The notes beneath the pieces are model-generated. The model made no database searches and was not told the origin of the DNA. It saw only the letters and a list, made by a program, of their open reading frames with translations. A stretch of DNA of 45,111 nt from Myxococcota bacterium (GTDB lineage Bacteria; Myxococcota_A; UBA9042; DTJE01). The stretch's first letter is position 1; each line of letters begins with the position of its first letter. The position numbers and the translations under genes are program-made. Shown piece by piece: positions 1 to 8,535 of the stretch. The stretch is from contig JAGOKF010000025.1 in the NCBI GenBank assembly GCA_017994695.1, forward strand, positions 1 through 45,111. Direction: 5' to 3'.

Positions 1-715
1 GTCCGAGATCGCCGGAAAGATGGCGGTCCAGGTGGGGGCCTCGCTGCTCCAGAAGTCCCAGGGGGGGCGGGGGGTGCTGCTGGGCGGCGTCACGGGGGTG
101 GACCCCGGGGTGGTGACGATCCTCGGGGCCGGCACCGTGGGGATCCACGCGGCCCGGGTGGCCGACGGGATGAACGCCCGGGTCTTCCTCCTCGACCGCG
201 ACCTGGACCGGCTCCGGGAGGCGGACCAGGCATTCCTGGGCCGGGTGAACACCCTCTTCGCCGACGCCGATGCCATCGAGCGGCAGGTGATGGCCTCGGA
301 CCTGGTGATCGGGGCCGTGCGGGAGCCGGGGCGCAGGACGCCGGTCCTGGTGCCGGAGGCCCTGGTGGCCCGGATGGTCCCCGGGGCGGTGATCGTGGAC
401 GTCTCCATCGACCAGGGAGGGTGCGTGGAGACCATGCGCCCGACCACCCACGGACACCCGACCTTCCTGGCCCACGACGTGGTGCACTACGGCGTGCCGA
501 ACATGCCCGGGGCGGTGCCCCGGACATCGACTCTGGCCCTGACCCAGGCGACGGTGGGCTATCTGGAACGGATCGCGCGGCTGGGCCTCGAGGAGGCCGT
601 GCGGTCGGACCCGTCCCTCCAGGCGGGCCTGAACACCTACCGAGGAGAGATGGTGCACCCGGTGGTGGCCGACGCCCTGGGGATCCGGGCCGCTCCGCTT
701 TGGGATCTGGCGTGA
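1..715 (+). CDS. ald: Alanine dehydrogenase, C-terminal part (5' end outside window)
   Basis: Catalyses NAD-dependent oxidative deamination of L-alanine to pyruvate and ammonium in the cytoplasm. The reading frame is open to the first bases of the window and reads SEIAGKMAVQVGA before the first in-frame ATG (base 20), the highly conserved stretch just before the nucleotide-binding domain of this family. The gene is therefore cut by the window edge rather than starting at base 20. Visible downstream are the Rossmann loop VTILGAGTVGIHAA, an acidic residue at the end of strand 2 (FLLDRD), and the conserved VIVDVSIDQGGCVET and VPNMPGAVPRTST segments. Only the last two thirds of a roughly 370-residue protein is present. 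It lies 19 bases upstream of the GlgC-like gene on the same strand and may be co-transcribed with it. The identification is secure. Confidence 0.95.
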   Translation, partial: SEIAGKMAVQVGASLLQKSQGGRGVLLGGVTGVDPGVVTILGAGTVGIHAARVADGMNARVFLLDRDLDRLREADQAFLGRVNTLFADADAIERQVMASDLVIGAVREPGRRTPVLVPEALVARMVPGAVIVDVSIDQGGCVETMRPTTHGHPTFLAHDVVHYGVPNMPGAVPRTSTLALTQATVGYLERIARLGLEEAVRSDPSLQAGLNTYRGEMVHPVVADALGIRAAPLWDLA

Positions 716-734
716 TGCCCTTCGGAGGTTTGGG

Positions 735-1946
735 ATGAAGGACGTCGTGGCCCTGGTGCTCGCCGGGGGGCGGGCCGATGCGATGGGCGTGCTGACGGCC
801 CGGAGGGCGATGGCGGCGGTGCCCTTCGGGGGGCTCTACCGGGTGATCGACTTCCCCCTGACCAACCTGTCGGAGTCGGGCGTGGAACGGGTGGGGCTGC
901 TGAGCCAGTTCCACCCCGCCTCCCTGATGGACCACGTGGGGATCGGGCGTCCCTGGGACTACAACGGCCGGAGCCGGGAACTGTCCTTCCTGCCTCCCTT
1001 CGAGGGCGCCGGGGACCTGGACTGGTACCGTGGCACCGCGGACGCGGTCCACCAGAACCTCCACTTCCTCCGGCGGACGGCTCCCCGGGACGTGCTGGTG
1101 ATCTCCGGGGACCATGCCTACCGGATGCACTACGGCCGCCTGCTCGATCGCCACCGGCGGATGAAGGCCGATGTGACGATGGCCTTCCGGGCCATGGACT
1201 GCGGCCGACCGTCTCGTTTCGGGGTCGGGGTGCTGGGGGAGGCGGGACGGGTGCTGGACTACCTGGAGAAGCCGGCGGATCCGCCGTCGAACCTGGCCTC
1301 CCTGACCGTCTACTGCTTCCGGACCGAGGTGCTGGTGGAGGCGGTGCAGCGCAACGCCCGCGAGGGACGGACCTTCCACCTCTATGACGAGGTGATCCCC
1401 GACCTGGTGCGCAACGGGCGGGTCTTCGGGGTGATCCACCGGGGGGGATGGGAGTACCTGCGCCCCCTGGAGTCCTGGCACGAGGCCCACATGCGGTTGC
1501 TGTCCGGACGGGGCGCCGGGGTGCCGATGGACCGGGTGCGGACCAACCCCGAGACGGCGGGGTGGGGGGACGCCCCGCCGGCCTTCTTCGCAGCCGGGGC
1601 GAGGGTGTCCCGGAGCCTGGTCGCCCCGGGGTGTCGGGTTCAGGGGAGGGTATTCCGGTCGGTGCTGTTCCCCTGGGTGGAGGTGGAGCCTGGGGCGGTG
1701 GTGGAGGACTCGGTGGTGCTTCACCGCTGCGTGATCCGATCCGGGGCCCGGGTGATCCGGTCCGTGCTGGACAAGGACGTTCGGGTGGGCGAGGGGGCCG
1801 TGCTGGCCGGGGACGCGCGGCTGGTCTCCGTCGGCAAGGGCGCACGGATCGGGCCCGGCGTGCTGGTCCGCCAGGGGGTGGAGGTCGGCTTCCGGCAGGA
1901 GGTGCCGGAGGCGGCGGTGCTGTCTGTGGACGGAGGTGCGCCATGA
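735..1946 (+). CDS. GlgC-like glucose-1-phosphate adenylyltransferase paralogue with altered active-site loop
   Basis: 403 residues with the ADP-glucose pyrophosphorylase layout: N-terminal nucleotidyltransferase domain, then a left-handed beta-helix of hexapeptide repeats from about residue 280. Conserved elements kept are YRGTADAV, the GDH holding the catalytic Asp (E. coli D142) and the LEKP glucose-1-phosphate lysine (E. coli K195). The ATP/pyrophosphate loop is changed: it reads GGRADAMGVLTARRAMAAVPF, so aligned by eye the E. coli R32 position is Ala16 and K42 is Met26. In plant enzymes the homologous Arg and Lys separate catalytic from modulatory subunits. I infer a regulatory or weakly active partner of the GlgC encoded next, with which it shares an ATGA stop/start overlap. 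The ATG has a CGGAGG ribosome site about 7 bases upstream. It could instead act on another sugar phosphate. Confidence 0.85.
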   Translation: MKDVVALVLAGGRADAMGVLTARRAMAAVPFGGLYRVIDFPLTNLSESGVERVGLLSQFHPASLMDHVGIGRPWDYNGRSRELSFLPPFEGAGDLDWYRGTADAVHQNLHFLRRTAPRDVLVISGDHAYRMHYGRLLDRHRRMKADVTMAFRAMDCGRPSRFGVGVLGEAGRVLDYLEKPADPPSNLASLTVYCFRTEVLVEAVQRNAREGRTFHLYDEVIPDLVRNGRVFGVIHRGGWEYLRPLESWHEAHMRLLSGRGAGVPMDRVRTNPETAGWGDAPPAFFAAGARVSRSLVAPGCRVQGRVFRSVLFPWVEVEPGAVVEDSVVLHRCVIRSGARVIRSVLDKDVRVGEGAVLAGDARLVSVGKGARIGPGVLVRQGVEVGFRQEVPEAAVLSVDGGAP

Positions 1947-3208
1947 GGGCGGACGTCGCGGCGCTGGTGCTGGCCGGCGGGCGGGGCAGCCGCCTGAACC
2001 TGATCGCGGCCAAAAGGGCCAAGCCGGCCGTCCCGTTCGCCGGGATCTACCGGATCATCGACTTCTCGATGTCCAACGCCGCCGACAGCGGCATCTCCCA
2101 CGTCGGGGTCCTGACCCAGTACCGGCCCACCTCCCTGATGGACCACCTGGCCGACGGGGAGGCCTGGGGCCTTTCGGGGATCCGGGCCTCCCTGAAGGTC
2201 CTGCCTCCGTCCCTGGGGTACTCCGCGATCTGGTACCGTGGCACCGCCGACGCGGTGTGGCAGAACCGGTCCTTCCTGCGGCCCCTCGATCCCCGGGATG
2301 TGCTGATCCTGTCCGGGGACCACATCTTCCGGATGGACTTCCGGCCGATGATCGAGCGGCACCGGGCCCTCGGCGCCGACCTGACCATCGCTGCGATGGA
2401 GGTCCCCTGGGAGGAGGTCTCCCGGTTCGGGGTGATGGTGACCGACGACGACGGGAGGGTGGTCCGGTTCCTGGAAAAGAGTCCCGACCGGGTCAGCAAC
2501 CTCGCCAGCATGGGCATCTACGTCTTCCGGACCGGGGTGCTGCTGGAGGAACTGGAGCGCAACTGCCCCGAAGGGCGGTTCGACTTCGGGGCCCACGTGA
2601 TCCCCGGGATGCTTTCCCAGAGGAAGGTCCTCGCCCACCGCTTCGAAGGGTACTGGCGGGACGTCGGGACCCTCCGGTCCTACTGGGAGGCCAACCTGGA
2701 CGCCCTGGACCCGGGGACGGGGCTGGACCTGGCCTCCTGGCGCATCCGCACGAATCCCGAGGGGCGCCGTCAGGTCTTCCACGCCCCGGCGCGGATCGAT
2801 GCCGGGGCCCAGGTGCACCGGAGCCTGATCTCCCGCGGATGCCGCATCGAAGGCTCCGTGATCGGGTCCGTGCTCTCCCCGGGGGTGCGGGTCGCCCGGG
2901 GGGCCGTGGTGGTGGACAGCGTGGTGATGCACGACTGCGAGATCGGGCCCGGGGCCCGGGTCGAGAGGTCCATCCTGGACAAGGACGTCCGGGTGGGTGC
3001 CCGGGCCCGGGTGGGCCGGGCCGACGCCCGGGGAGGGGCCAACGAGCGCTTCCCGTCGCACCTGTCCGACGGGATCTCGGTGGTCGGCAAGGGGACCTCC
3101 CTGCCCGCCGAGGCGATCGTCGGGGCGAACTGCCTGGTGGGTTCCCTGCCCGCCGACACCGATCCGGCCATCCTGGCCCGGGTCCCCGACGGGGAAAGCG
3201 TGATCTAG
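1943..3208 (+). CDS. glgC: Glucose-1-phosphate adenylyltransferase (ADP-glucose pyrophosphorylase)
   Basis: Makes ADP-glucose from ATP and glucose 1-phosphate, the committed step of bacterial glycogen synthesis. 421 residues, the normal length. The canonical motifs are present: GGRGSRLNLIAAKRAKPAVPF at the N-terminus (both catalytic Arg and Lys retained), YRGTADAVWQN, GDHIFRMDF and a C-terminal hexapeptide beta-helix with VLSPGVRV and SILDKDVRVG. The usual EKP lysine motif appears as EKS, so the lysine is kept and the proline is not. The ATG at 1943 overlaps the stop of the preceding paralogue (ATGA) and has GGAGG 6 bases upstream, so the two proteins are likely made in equal amounts and may form a hetero-oligomer. 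No other glycogen gene is visible nearby. Confidence 0.92.
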   Translation: MRADVAALVLAGGRGSRLNLIAAKRAKPAVPFAGIYRIIDFSMSNAADSGISHVGVLTQYRPTSLMDHLADGEAWGLSGIRASLKVLPPSLGYSAIWYRGTADAVWQNRSFLRPLDPRDVLILSGDHIFRMDFRPMIERHRALGADLTIAAMEVPWEEVSRFGVMVTDDDGRVVRFLEKSPDRVSNLASMGIYVFRTGVLLEELERNCPEGRFDFGAHVIPGMLSQRKVLAHRFEGYWRDVGTLRSYWEANLDALDPGTGLDLASWRIRTNPEGRRQVFHAPARIDAGAQVHRSLISRGCRIEGSVIGSVLSPGVRVARGAVVVDSVVMHDCEIGPGARVERSILDKDVRVGARARVGRADARGGANERFPSHLSDGISVVGKGTSLPAEAIVGANCLVGSLPADTDPAILARVPDGESVI

Positions 3209-3265
3209 GACACGGGAACCCGACCGGCACGGATCTTCCCCTGGTTCCTTGTCCCCGCATCGGGA

Positions 3266-3271
3266 TAGAAT
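3266..3271 (+). promoter_or_regulatory. Possible -10 box (TAGAAT) upstream of cyclase/AAA gene
   Basis: TAGAAT in the context GGGATAGAATT. The same sequence context occurs at the well-formed promoter before the HD-domain gene (20491). No good -35 hexamer is seen 16-18 bases upstream, so the call rests on the -10 alone. If real, transcription would start near 3278, arguing for a start codon downstream of the TTG at 3249. Confidence 0.35.
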
Positions 3272-3299
3272 TCCTGCCGACTCCCAGGGATTGGACACC

Positions 3300-6200
3300 T
3301 TGTCTCCCGGGTCGTTCCTGCCTCTCGATCAACGCAGGTCCCTGGAACAGGGCAGGGGGCCCCTCCATGGAAGGGTCTCGGGGTGCGCCCTCACGGTGGA
3401 CCTGGTGGGATCCACCCGCATGATGGAGACCCTGGTGGAGACCCTCGGAGCATCCCGGGCGGCCGAGGCGCTGGGCGGGCTGCTGAACCGGATCTTCACG
3501 GGGTTCGTGGATCGCATTCACGCACGCCACGGCACCGTGACCCATTTTGGCGGGGACGCCCTGACCGCGTGGTTCGAAGACGCCCACCGGGATTCGGCGC
3601 TGCATTGCGCGATGGAAATCCGGGATTTCCTGGCGGCAGAGGCCCTGGTGCTGCCGGGGGATCGATCCCTGCGGATCCAGGCCCGGACCAGCCTCTGCGG
3701 CGGCGAGGTTCTCCGGTGCGTGGTCGGGGACCCGGACATCCAGCGCATGGACGTGCTGGTCGGGACCCTGATGACCCGCCTGGCCCGCCTGAACTCCCGG
3801 ACCCGACCCGGGCAGGTCTGCGTGGACGGAGGGTTCGGGACGCTGCTCCGGGAACTGGGTGCCAGCGTGGAAGCCATTCCCGACGATGGTTCGGAGCAGG
3901 CCTTCGTGGTGATGGACGTCCCGGGGCGGCCACCGTCCGCCCACGGAAGCCTCGTGGTGCCGGAGACGTCCCTGGGAGAGCGGTGGGTCCACCCGGCCAT
4001 CGAGGCCCGGATCCGGTCCTTCGGGGGCGCGTTGCTGGACGAGATGCGGGAGGTCTCGATCCTGTTCCTCCACTTCGAGGGGATCGACTACGACCGGGAT
4101 CCGGAAGCGGAAAGGTGCCTGGACCGCCTGGTCCGGTTCGTCCAGGGGGTCTTCGCCCGGTACGAGGGGCTGTTGCTCCAGGTGGTTCCCGGGGACAAGG
4201 GGGACTATCTGTACGGGTGCTTCGGGGCCCCGATCGCCCACGAGGACGACGTGGACCGAGGGCTGCTGGCGACGCTGGACCTCCTGCATCCTCCGGCCGA
4301 CGCCGGTCTGGCCCGGCCTCCCTCCATCGGGGTGTCCCGGGGCCTGTCCTACGCCGGTGCCTACGGGTCCCCGCTCCGAAGGACCTACGGGGTGCTGGGA
4401 CGGGAGGTGATCCGGGCGGCGCGCCTGATGGAGCGCGCCCGTGCCGGGGAGGTGCTGGCCCCCGAGGCCCTGGTCCAGAGGGCTCCGGAATTCCACGTCG
4501 AGCCCCTGGGCGAGATGTCCCTGAAGGGCTTCGAGGGTTCCGCCTCCGTGGTCCGGGTGACCGGGCGGTCCTCCCGGGCCGAGGCGGTGCTGTCCAGGTC
4601 CGGCGACCCCCTGGAGGGACGGGAGGAGGATCTCCAGGTCCTGATGGACCAGCTGGACGCGCTGGCCGGGAGGCTCCAGGGGGGCCTCACGGTGATCGAG
4701 GGGCCTCCGGGCATGGGGAAGACCCGCCTGGCGATGGAATTCGCCGACCGGGCCCGGCGGAGGGGGATCCCCGTGTTCTGGGCTTCGGGGGAGGCCCTGG
4801 GGACCGAGAGTCCCTATCACGCGTGGCGGCCGGTCTTCGAGGAGGCGGTGCGGCGGGAGGCCCGTCCGGGAGAGGACCTCCGATCGGTGCTGGAACGCCT
4901 GGTGGTCCGGGTCGGCTTCCGCCCGGAATGGGCCGGCCTGCTGGACGTGGTCTTTCCCCTGTCCTGGCCAGAGGTCGTGGACGTGGCCGCGATGTCCCCG
5001 GAGGTCCGGGCCAACAACACCCGGTCCCTGCTGGCCGCGCTGTTGCGGGAGGTGCTGGATGGCGGGGTGGCGGTGGTGGTCCTCGAGGACCTCCACTGGT
5101 TCGACCGGACCTCCCTGAGGCTGCTGCAGGAAACCCGGCACCGGATTCCCGAAGCCCTGTTCCTGGCCCTCAGCCGGCCCCTCGGCGAGGAAACGGATGT
5201 CTTTCCCGAGGTGCTGGCCGCGGCCACGTCCCGGATGTCTCTGGGACCGCTCGGGGAGGCGCAGATCGCCAAGTTGGCCTGCCGGCGCCTCGGATCGGAC
5301 CGGTTGCACCCGGACCTCCGGCGATGGCTGGTCCGGAACACCGACGGCAATCCCCTGATGGTCCGGGAAATGGCCCTGAATCTGAAGGAAACGGGGCTGG
5401 TGGAGGTCCGGGACGGGGTGGCCTCCATCGTCGGTGACGACCCGGAGGCCCTGCCCCGGGAAGCCCCCTCCCTGAAGGAGGTCTTCATCAGCCGTGTCGA
5501 TCGGCTGGACCCGATCGCCCGGACGGTGCTGAAGGTCGCCTCGGTGGCCGGTGGCGTCTTCCCGGAGGGAATCCTGGGACCGGCCCTGGCGAGCGAGGGC
5601 CCCCAGTTCCTGGACGGCGGCACGATCCGGCAGACGCTGGATCGCCTGGTGGACGGGGAATTCCTGGACCGGACCGCCGGGGGAGCCGAAGGGTCGTTCG
5701 CGTTCCAGCACGCCCTGATCCGGGAGGCCGTGTACGGGACGCTGCTGGAGGCCCAGCGGCGGAGGATCCACGGGGCGATGGCCCGGTGGTGGGAGGCTCA
5801 GGAGGAGGTCCATCGCCCGCCGCCCGAGGTGCAGGCCTGGCACTGGCAGCAGGCCGGGGACCGGGAGCGGGCGCTGGACTACCTGGACCTCGCCGCCGAG
5901 CGGGCACTCCAGCGGTTCGCCAACGACGTGGCCTCCGCGCTGTTCGCCCGGGCCCTGTCGCTGCTGGGGGAGGAGTCCCGGGATCGCCTGCGCCGGGCCC
6001 GGTTGGAACTGGGGCTGGGCATCGCCCGGGTGAACCTGCTGCGGTTCGTCGAGGCCACCGCGAACCTGGTCCGGGGCCTGGACCTGCTGGGCTGCCCGAT
6101 GCCCGCCTCCGCGGCCGGGCAGAACCTGGCGCTGCTGAAGGAGGTCGGGGCCCACGTGGTCCGCCGGATCCGGGGGATCCGGCCGGCGGGAGGGACCGAA

Positions 6201-7382
6201 GCGGAGCGGGAACAGGTGCGGATGGTCGTCCGGGCCCTGGAGAGGGTGTCGGAGCTCTACTACATCCGGGCCGAGCCGACGGCGGCCTATCTGGCGGGCT
6301 TCCGGATGATCAACTGGGCGATGCGGGCGGTGCCCTCCCCCGAGGCCGCCCGGGCCTTCGCCAGTTTCGGGGCGGGGGTCGGGTTCATCCCGCTGCACTG
6401 GGCGGCCCCCTTCTACTTCGACCAGGCGAGGGCCCTGCTGCAGCGGTACGGGGACCCGGCCACCGAGAACTACGTCTCCTTCATGGAAGGGTTCTACCGG
6501 CTGGGAACCGGGTCCTTCGAGGAGACGGAGCGACTGCTGCAACGTTCGCTGGAACTGTCGGCGCAACTGGGGGACGAGCGGCGGCAGGCCGATGCCCTGA
6601 GCCAGCTGGTGCCCCTGTACATGTTCCGGGGGGAGGTGGCCAGGGCCCGCCGGCTCGCCGATCAGATGGTCGCCATCAGCCGGGACCGGGACTACCTGCG
6701 GAACCTGGCCGAGGCCCTCTACCTCCGGGGCTGGACGGCCGCGATGGCCGGGGAGGCCGACCAGGCGCTCCGGGACAACGAGGAACTCTGGGAACTGCTG
6801 CTGGCGAGCCCGCGGACCGAGGACCCCTTCCTGGCGCTGGGGGTGCGGGCGGAACGGGCCTACCTGGAAATGCTCCGGGGAGAGAACCACGTCGCCCTCT
6901 ACTGGATCCGGGAGGCGATGGCCCGGGCCAAGGGCTACCAGCCGAACTTCGCCTCGGCGCTGCCGGCCTTCTGCCTGCCCGGGGACCTCTGCTTCCGGCT
7001 GTGGAAGCGGGGCATCCGGGACATCCCGTCCCGGGAACTCCAGACGGCGGTCCGCATGGCCCGGACCTTTGCGAAGGTCTTCCCGGCGGGCCGTTCTGGA
7101 GCCCTGCGGGTGGCGGGGCAGGTGGCCTGGATCCGGGGCCGCCGGCGGGCTGCCCGGAACCGACTGCGGGAGGCCGCAGCGGTCGCGCGGGAAATCGGGA
7201 TGGTGCTGGAGGAGGCCCACGCCCTGCTGTCGCTGGCCGAGATTCTCCCGGAGAGGGACCGGGAGCGGCAGGAGGCCCTGGATCAATGCCGGAGGTTGAT
7301 CCAGGGGCGGGAGGGCCTGGGAGCCTTCGGCCAGCGCCTGCGCTACCAGGGGATTCCCGGCGGGGGCACCGATGGCCCGTGA
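3300..7382 (+). CDS. Soluble adenylate cyclase-like protein: two cyclase domains, AAA NTPase, TPR-like repeats
   Basis: About 1360 residues with the domain order of soluble adenylyl cyclase (ADCY10-like). A first class III cyclase homology domain spans about residues 28-200 (metal Asp in TVDLVGSTR; GGDALTAWF). A second spans about 252-425. Then comes a P-loop NTPase with Walker A GPPGMGKT (about 468-475) and Walker B VVVLEDLHWFD (about 595), and a long helical C-terminal half likely to be TPR-like. The Asn of the family GD-VN-AAR motif is absent in both cyclase domains (GTLMTRLARL and GREVIRAARL), and the second domain also lacks the first metal Asp (LFLHFEG). Cyclase activity is therefore doubtful and a sensor/NTPase role likely. 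No ATG precedes the first cyclase strand. TTG codons at 3249, 3291 and 3300 are possible; I chose 3300 because AGGGA lies 9 bases upstream and a putative -10 box lies at 3266. It overlaps the next gene by 11 bases. Confidence 0.82.
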   Translation: MSPGSFLPLDQRRSLEQGRGPLHGRVSGCALTVDLVGSTRMMETLVETLGASRAAEALGGLLNRIFTGFVDRIHARHGTVTHFGGDALTAWFEDAHRDSALHCAMEIRDFLAAEALVLPGDRSLRIQARTSLCGGEVLRCVVGDPDIQRMDVLVGTLMTRLARLNSRTRPGQVCVDGGFGTLLRELGASVEAIPDDGSEQAFVVMDVPGRPPSAHGSLVVPETSLGERWVHPAIEARIRSFGGALLDEMREVSILFLHFEGIDYDRDPEAERCLDRLVRFVQGVFARYEGLLLQVVPGDKGDYLYGCFGAPIAHEDDVDRGLLATLDLLHPPADAGLARPPSIGVSRGLSYAGAYGSPLRRTYGVLGREVIRAARLMERARAGEVLAPEALVQRAPEFHVEPLGEMSLKGFEGSASVVRVTGRSSRAEAVLSRSGDPLEGREEDLQVLMDQLDALAGRLQGGLTVIEGPPGMGKTRLAMEFADRARRRGIPVFWASGEALGTESPYHAWRPVFEEAVRREARPGEDLRSVLERLVVRVGFRPEWAGLLDVVFPLSWPEVVDVAAMSPEVRANNTRSLLAALLREVLDGGVAVVVLEDLHWFDRTSLRLLQETRHRIPEALFLALSRPLGEETDVFPEVLAAATSRMSLGPLGEAQIAKLACRRLGSDRLHPDLRRWLVRNTDGNPLMVREMALNLKETGLVEVRDGVASIVGDDPEALPREAPSLKEVFISRVDRLDPIARTVLKVASVAGGVFPEGILGPALASEGPQFLDGGTIRQTLDRLVDGEFLDRTAGGAEGSFAFQHALIREAVYGTLLEAQRRRIHGAMARWWEAQEEVHRPPPEVQAWHWQQAGDRERALDYLDLAAERALQRFANDVASALFARALSLLGEESRDRLRRARLELGLGIARVNLLRFVEATANLVRGLDLLGCPMPASAAGQNLALLKEVGAHVVRRIRGIRPAGGTEAEREQVRMVVRALERVSELYYIRAEPTAAYLAGFRMINWAMRAVPSPEAARAFASFGAGVGFIPLHWAAPFYFDQARALLQRYGDPATENYVSFMEGFYRLGTGSFEETERLLQRSLELSAQLGDERRQADALSQLVPLYMFRGEVARARRLADQMVAISRDRDYLRNLAEALYLRGWTAAMAGEADQALRDNEELWELLLASPRTEDPFLALGVRAERAYLEMLRGENHVALYWIREAMARAKGYQPNFASALPAFCLPGDLCFRLWKRGIRDIPSRELQTAVRMARTFAKVFPAGRSGALRVAGQVAWIRGRRRAARNRLREAAAVAREIGMVLEEAHALLSLAEILPERDRERQEALDQCRRLIQGREGLGAFGQRLRYQGIPGGGTDGP

Positions 7383-8511
7383 GATCTTCGTGGAGGGGGA
7401 GGAGGCCCGGACCTGGTCCCGGGAGGCGAAGTGGGAGGTCCTGGGCCCCTACCTTCGCCGCTGGGGCTGGGAAGGCTTCTCCTACGCCACCCTCCAGGAC
7501 GGGTTCGAATACCTCGTGGTGGACGGGGTGGGCTACCTGGCCTACGACACGGTCCGGCACCCCGTGCTGGCGCCCCGGGACATCCGGGCCGTCTTCTGCA
7601 GCCCGATTTGCGCCCCGGAGCACGCCCCGATACTGGTCGGTCGACTGCTGGAACACCGCCGCCGGGCGTGCCTGGCTCCGGTCAGCGAGGAGGTGGCCCG
7701 GGCTCTTCGACCTCTGGGGTTCCGGTGCGTTTCCGTCGGGGAGGAACCCCTGGTTCCCCTGCAGACCTATCCCCTGGACGGAGACTGGCGGGACCACGAC
7801 CTGGTCCGGCGAGCCCGGAACGAGATGCGGCGCCAGGGCGTGGTGATCCGGGAGGTGCCCGATCTCTCGGCGGTGGACCGGGAGGCCCTGGACCGGATCA
7901 CCCGGGGCTGGCTGAGCCACAAGCCCATCGCCGACCGGGAGATCCGGGCATACGCCCGCCCGCCGGTCCACGGCGCGGAGCCGGACGTCCGGACCTTCGT
8001 GGCCTGGGATGCCTCCGGGGAGGTGGCCGGATTCGGCTGCTACGACCCCCTCTACCGGGACGGACAGGTCTTCGGGTACTCGGCCAACATCTGCCGGTGC
8101 GACGAGTCCCGCTTCTCGAAACTCTCGGTGGCGATGCACATGACCGCCGCCCGGGTCTTCCGGGAGGAGGGCAAGGAGGTGCTCAACCTCTGCCTGGCGC
8201 CCTTCCTGGGGGTTCACCGGGCGGAGTTCCGGGACCACCGGTTCACCGAGTGGTTCTTCCGCCTGAGCGACCGGTACGGTTCCCGCATCTACAACTTCGG
8301 GGGCCTCCGGGATCACCGGGTCCGGTACAAGGTGCCCGGCGTGACCAAGTACTTCGCCTCCCGGTCCCTGTTCCCGCCCAACGAGGCCTTCCTGGCCTAC
8401 CTGGGGGCCCGGATGGTGGACGGCTACCTGTCGATGGCGAAGGACCTGCTGCTGGGCATCGGGGAGGGGATGGGACGGGACCTTCGCAGGTCCTTCCGCC
8501 GGCGCCGGTGA
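7372..8511 (+). CDS. DUF2156 / MprF C-terminal-like acyltransferase-fold protein
   Basis: 379 residues, predicted soluble. It resembles the phosphatidylglycerol lysyltransferase C-terminal domain family (DUF2156), a tandem GNAT-like fold that moves aminoacyl or acyl groups onto lipids or small molecules. Family-like features are DLVRRARNEMRRQGVVIREV, an ITRGWLSHKP segment matching the family's WLxxK motif, the central strand TFVAWDASGEVAGFGCYDP, and the C-terminal YNFGGLRDHRVRYK region ending in a KYFASRSLFP-type strand. The membrane domain of full MprF is missing, so a substrate cannot be assigned. Its ATG lies inside the end of the cyclase/AAA gene (11-base overlap), implying translational coupling and a shared pathway with that signalling protein. 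It ends 24 bases from the convergent gene at 8536. Confidence 0.75.
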   Translation: MAREIFVEGEEARTWSREAKWEVLGPYLRRWGWEGFSYATLQDGFEYLVVDGVGYLAYDTVRHPVLAPRDIRAVFCSPICAPEHAPILVGRLLEHRRRACLAPVSEEVARALRPLGFRCVSVGEEPLVPLQTYPLDGDWRDHDLVRRARNEMRRQGVVIREVPDLSAVDREALDRITRGWLSHKPIADREIRAYARPPVHGAEPDVRTFVAWDASGEVAGFGCYDPLYRDGQVFGYSANICRCDESRFSKLSVAMHMTAARVFREEGKEVLNLCLAPFLGVHRAEFRDHRFTEWFFRLSDRYGSRIYNFGGLRDHRVRYKVPGVTKYFASRSLFPPNEAFLAYLGARMVDGYLSMAKDLLLGIGEGMGRDLRRSFRRRR

Positions 8512-8535
8512 TCCGCCGGGGCCCCGCCCGGCCAT

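Noticed and set aside
2493-7286. Long minus-strand open frame opposite glgC and the cyclase/AAA gene
   Set aside because: Low-complexity His/Gln/Pro/Gly composition with no motif; the plus strand encodes clear domains over the same interval.
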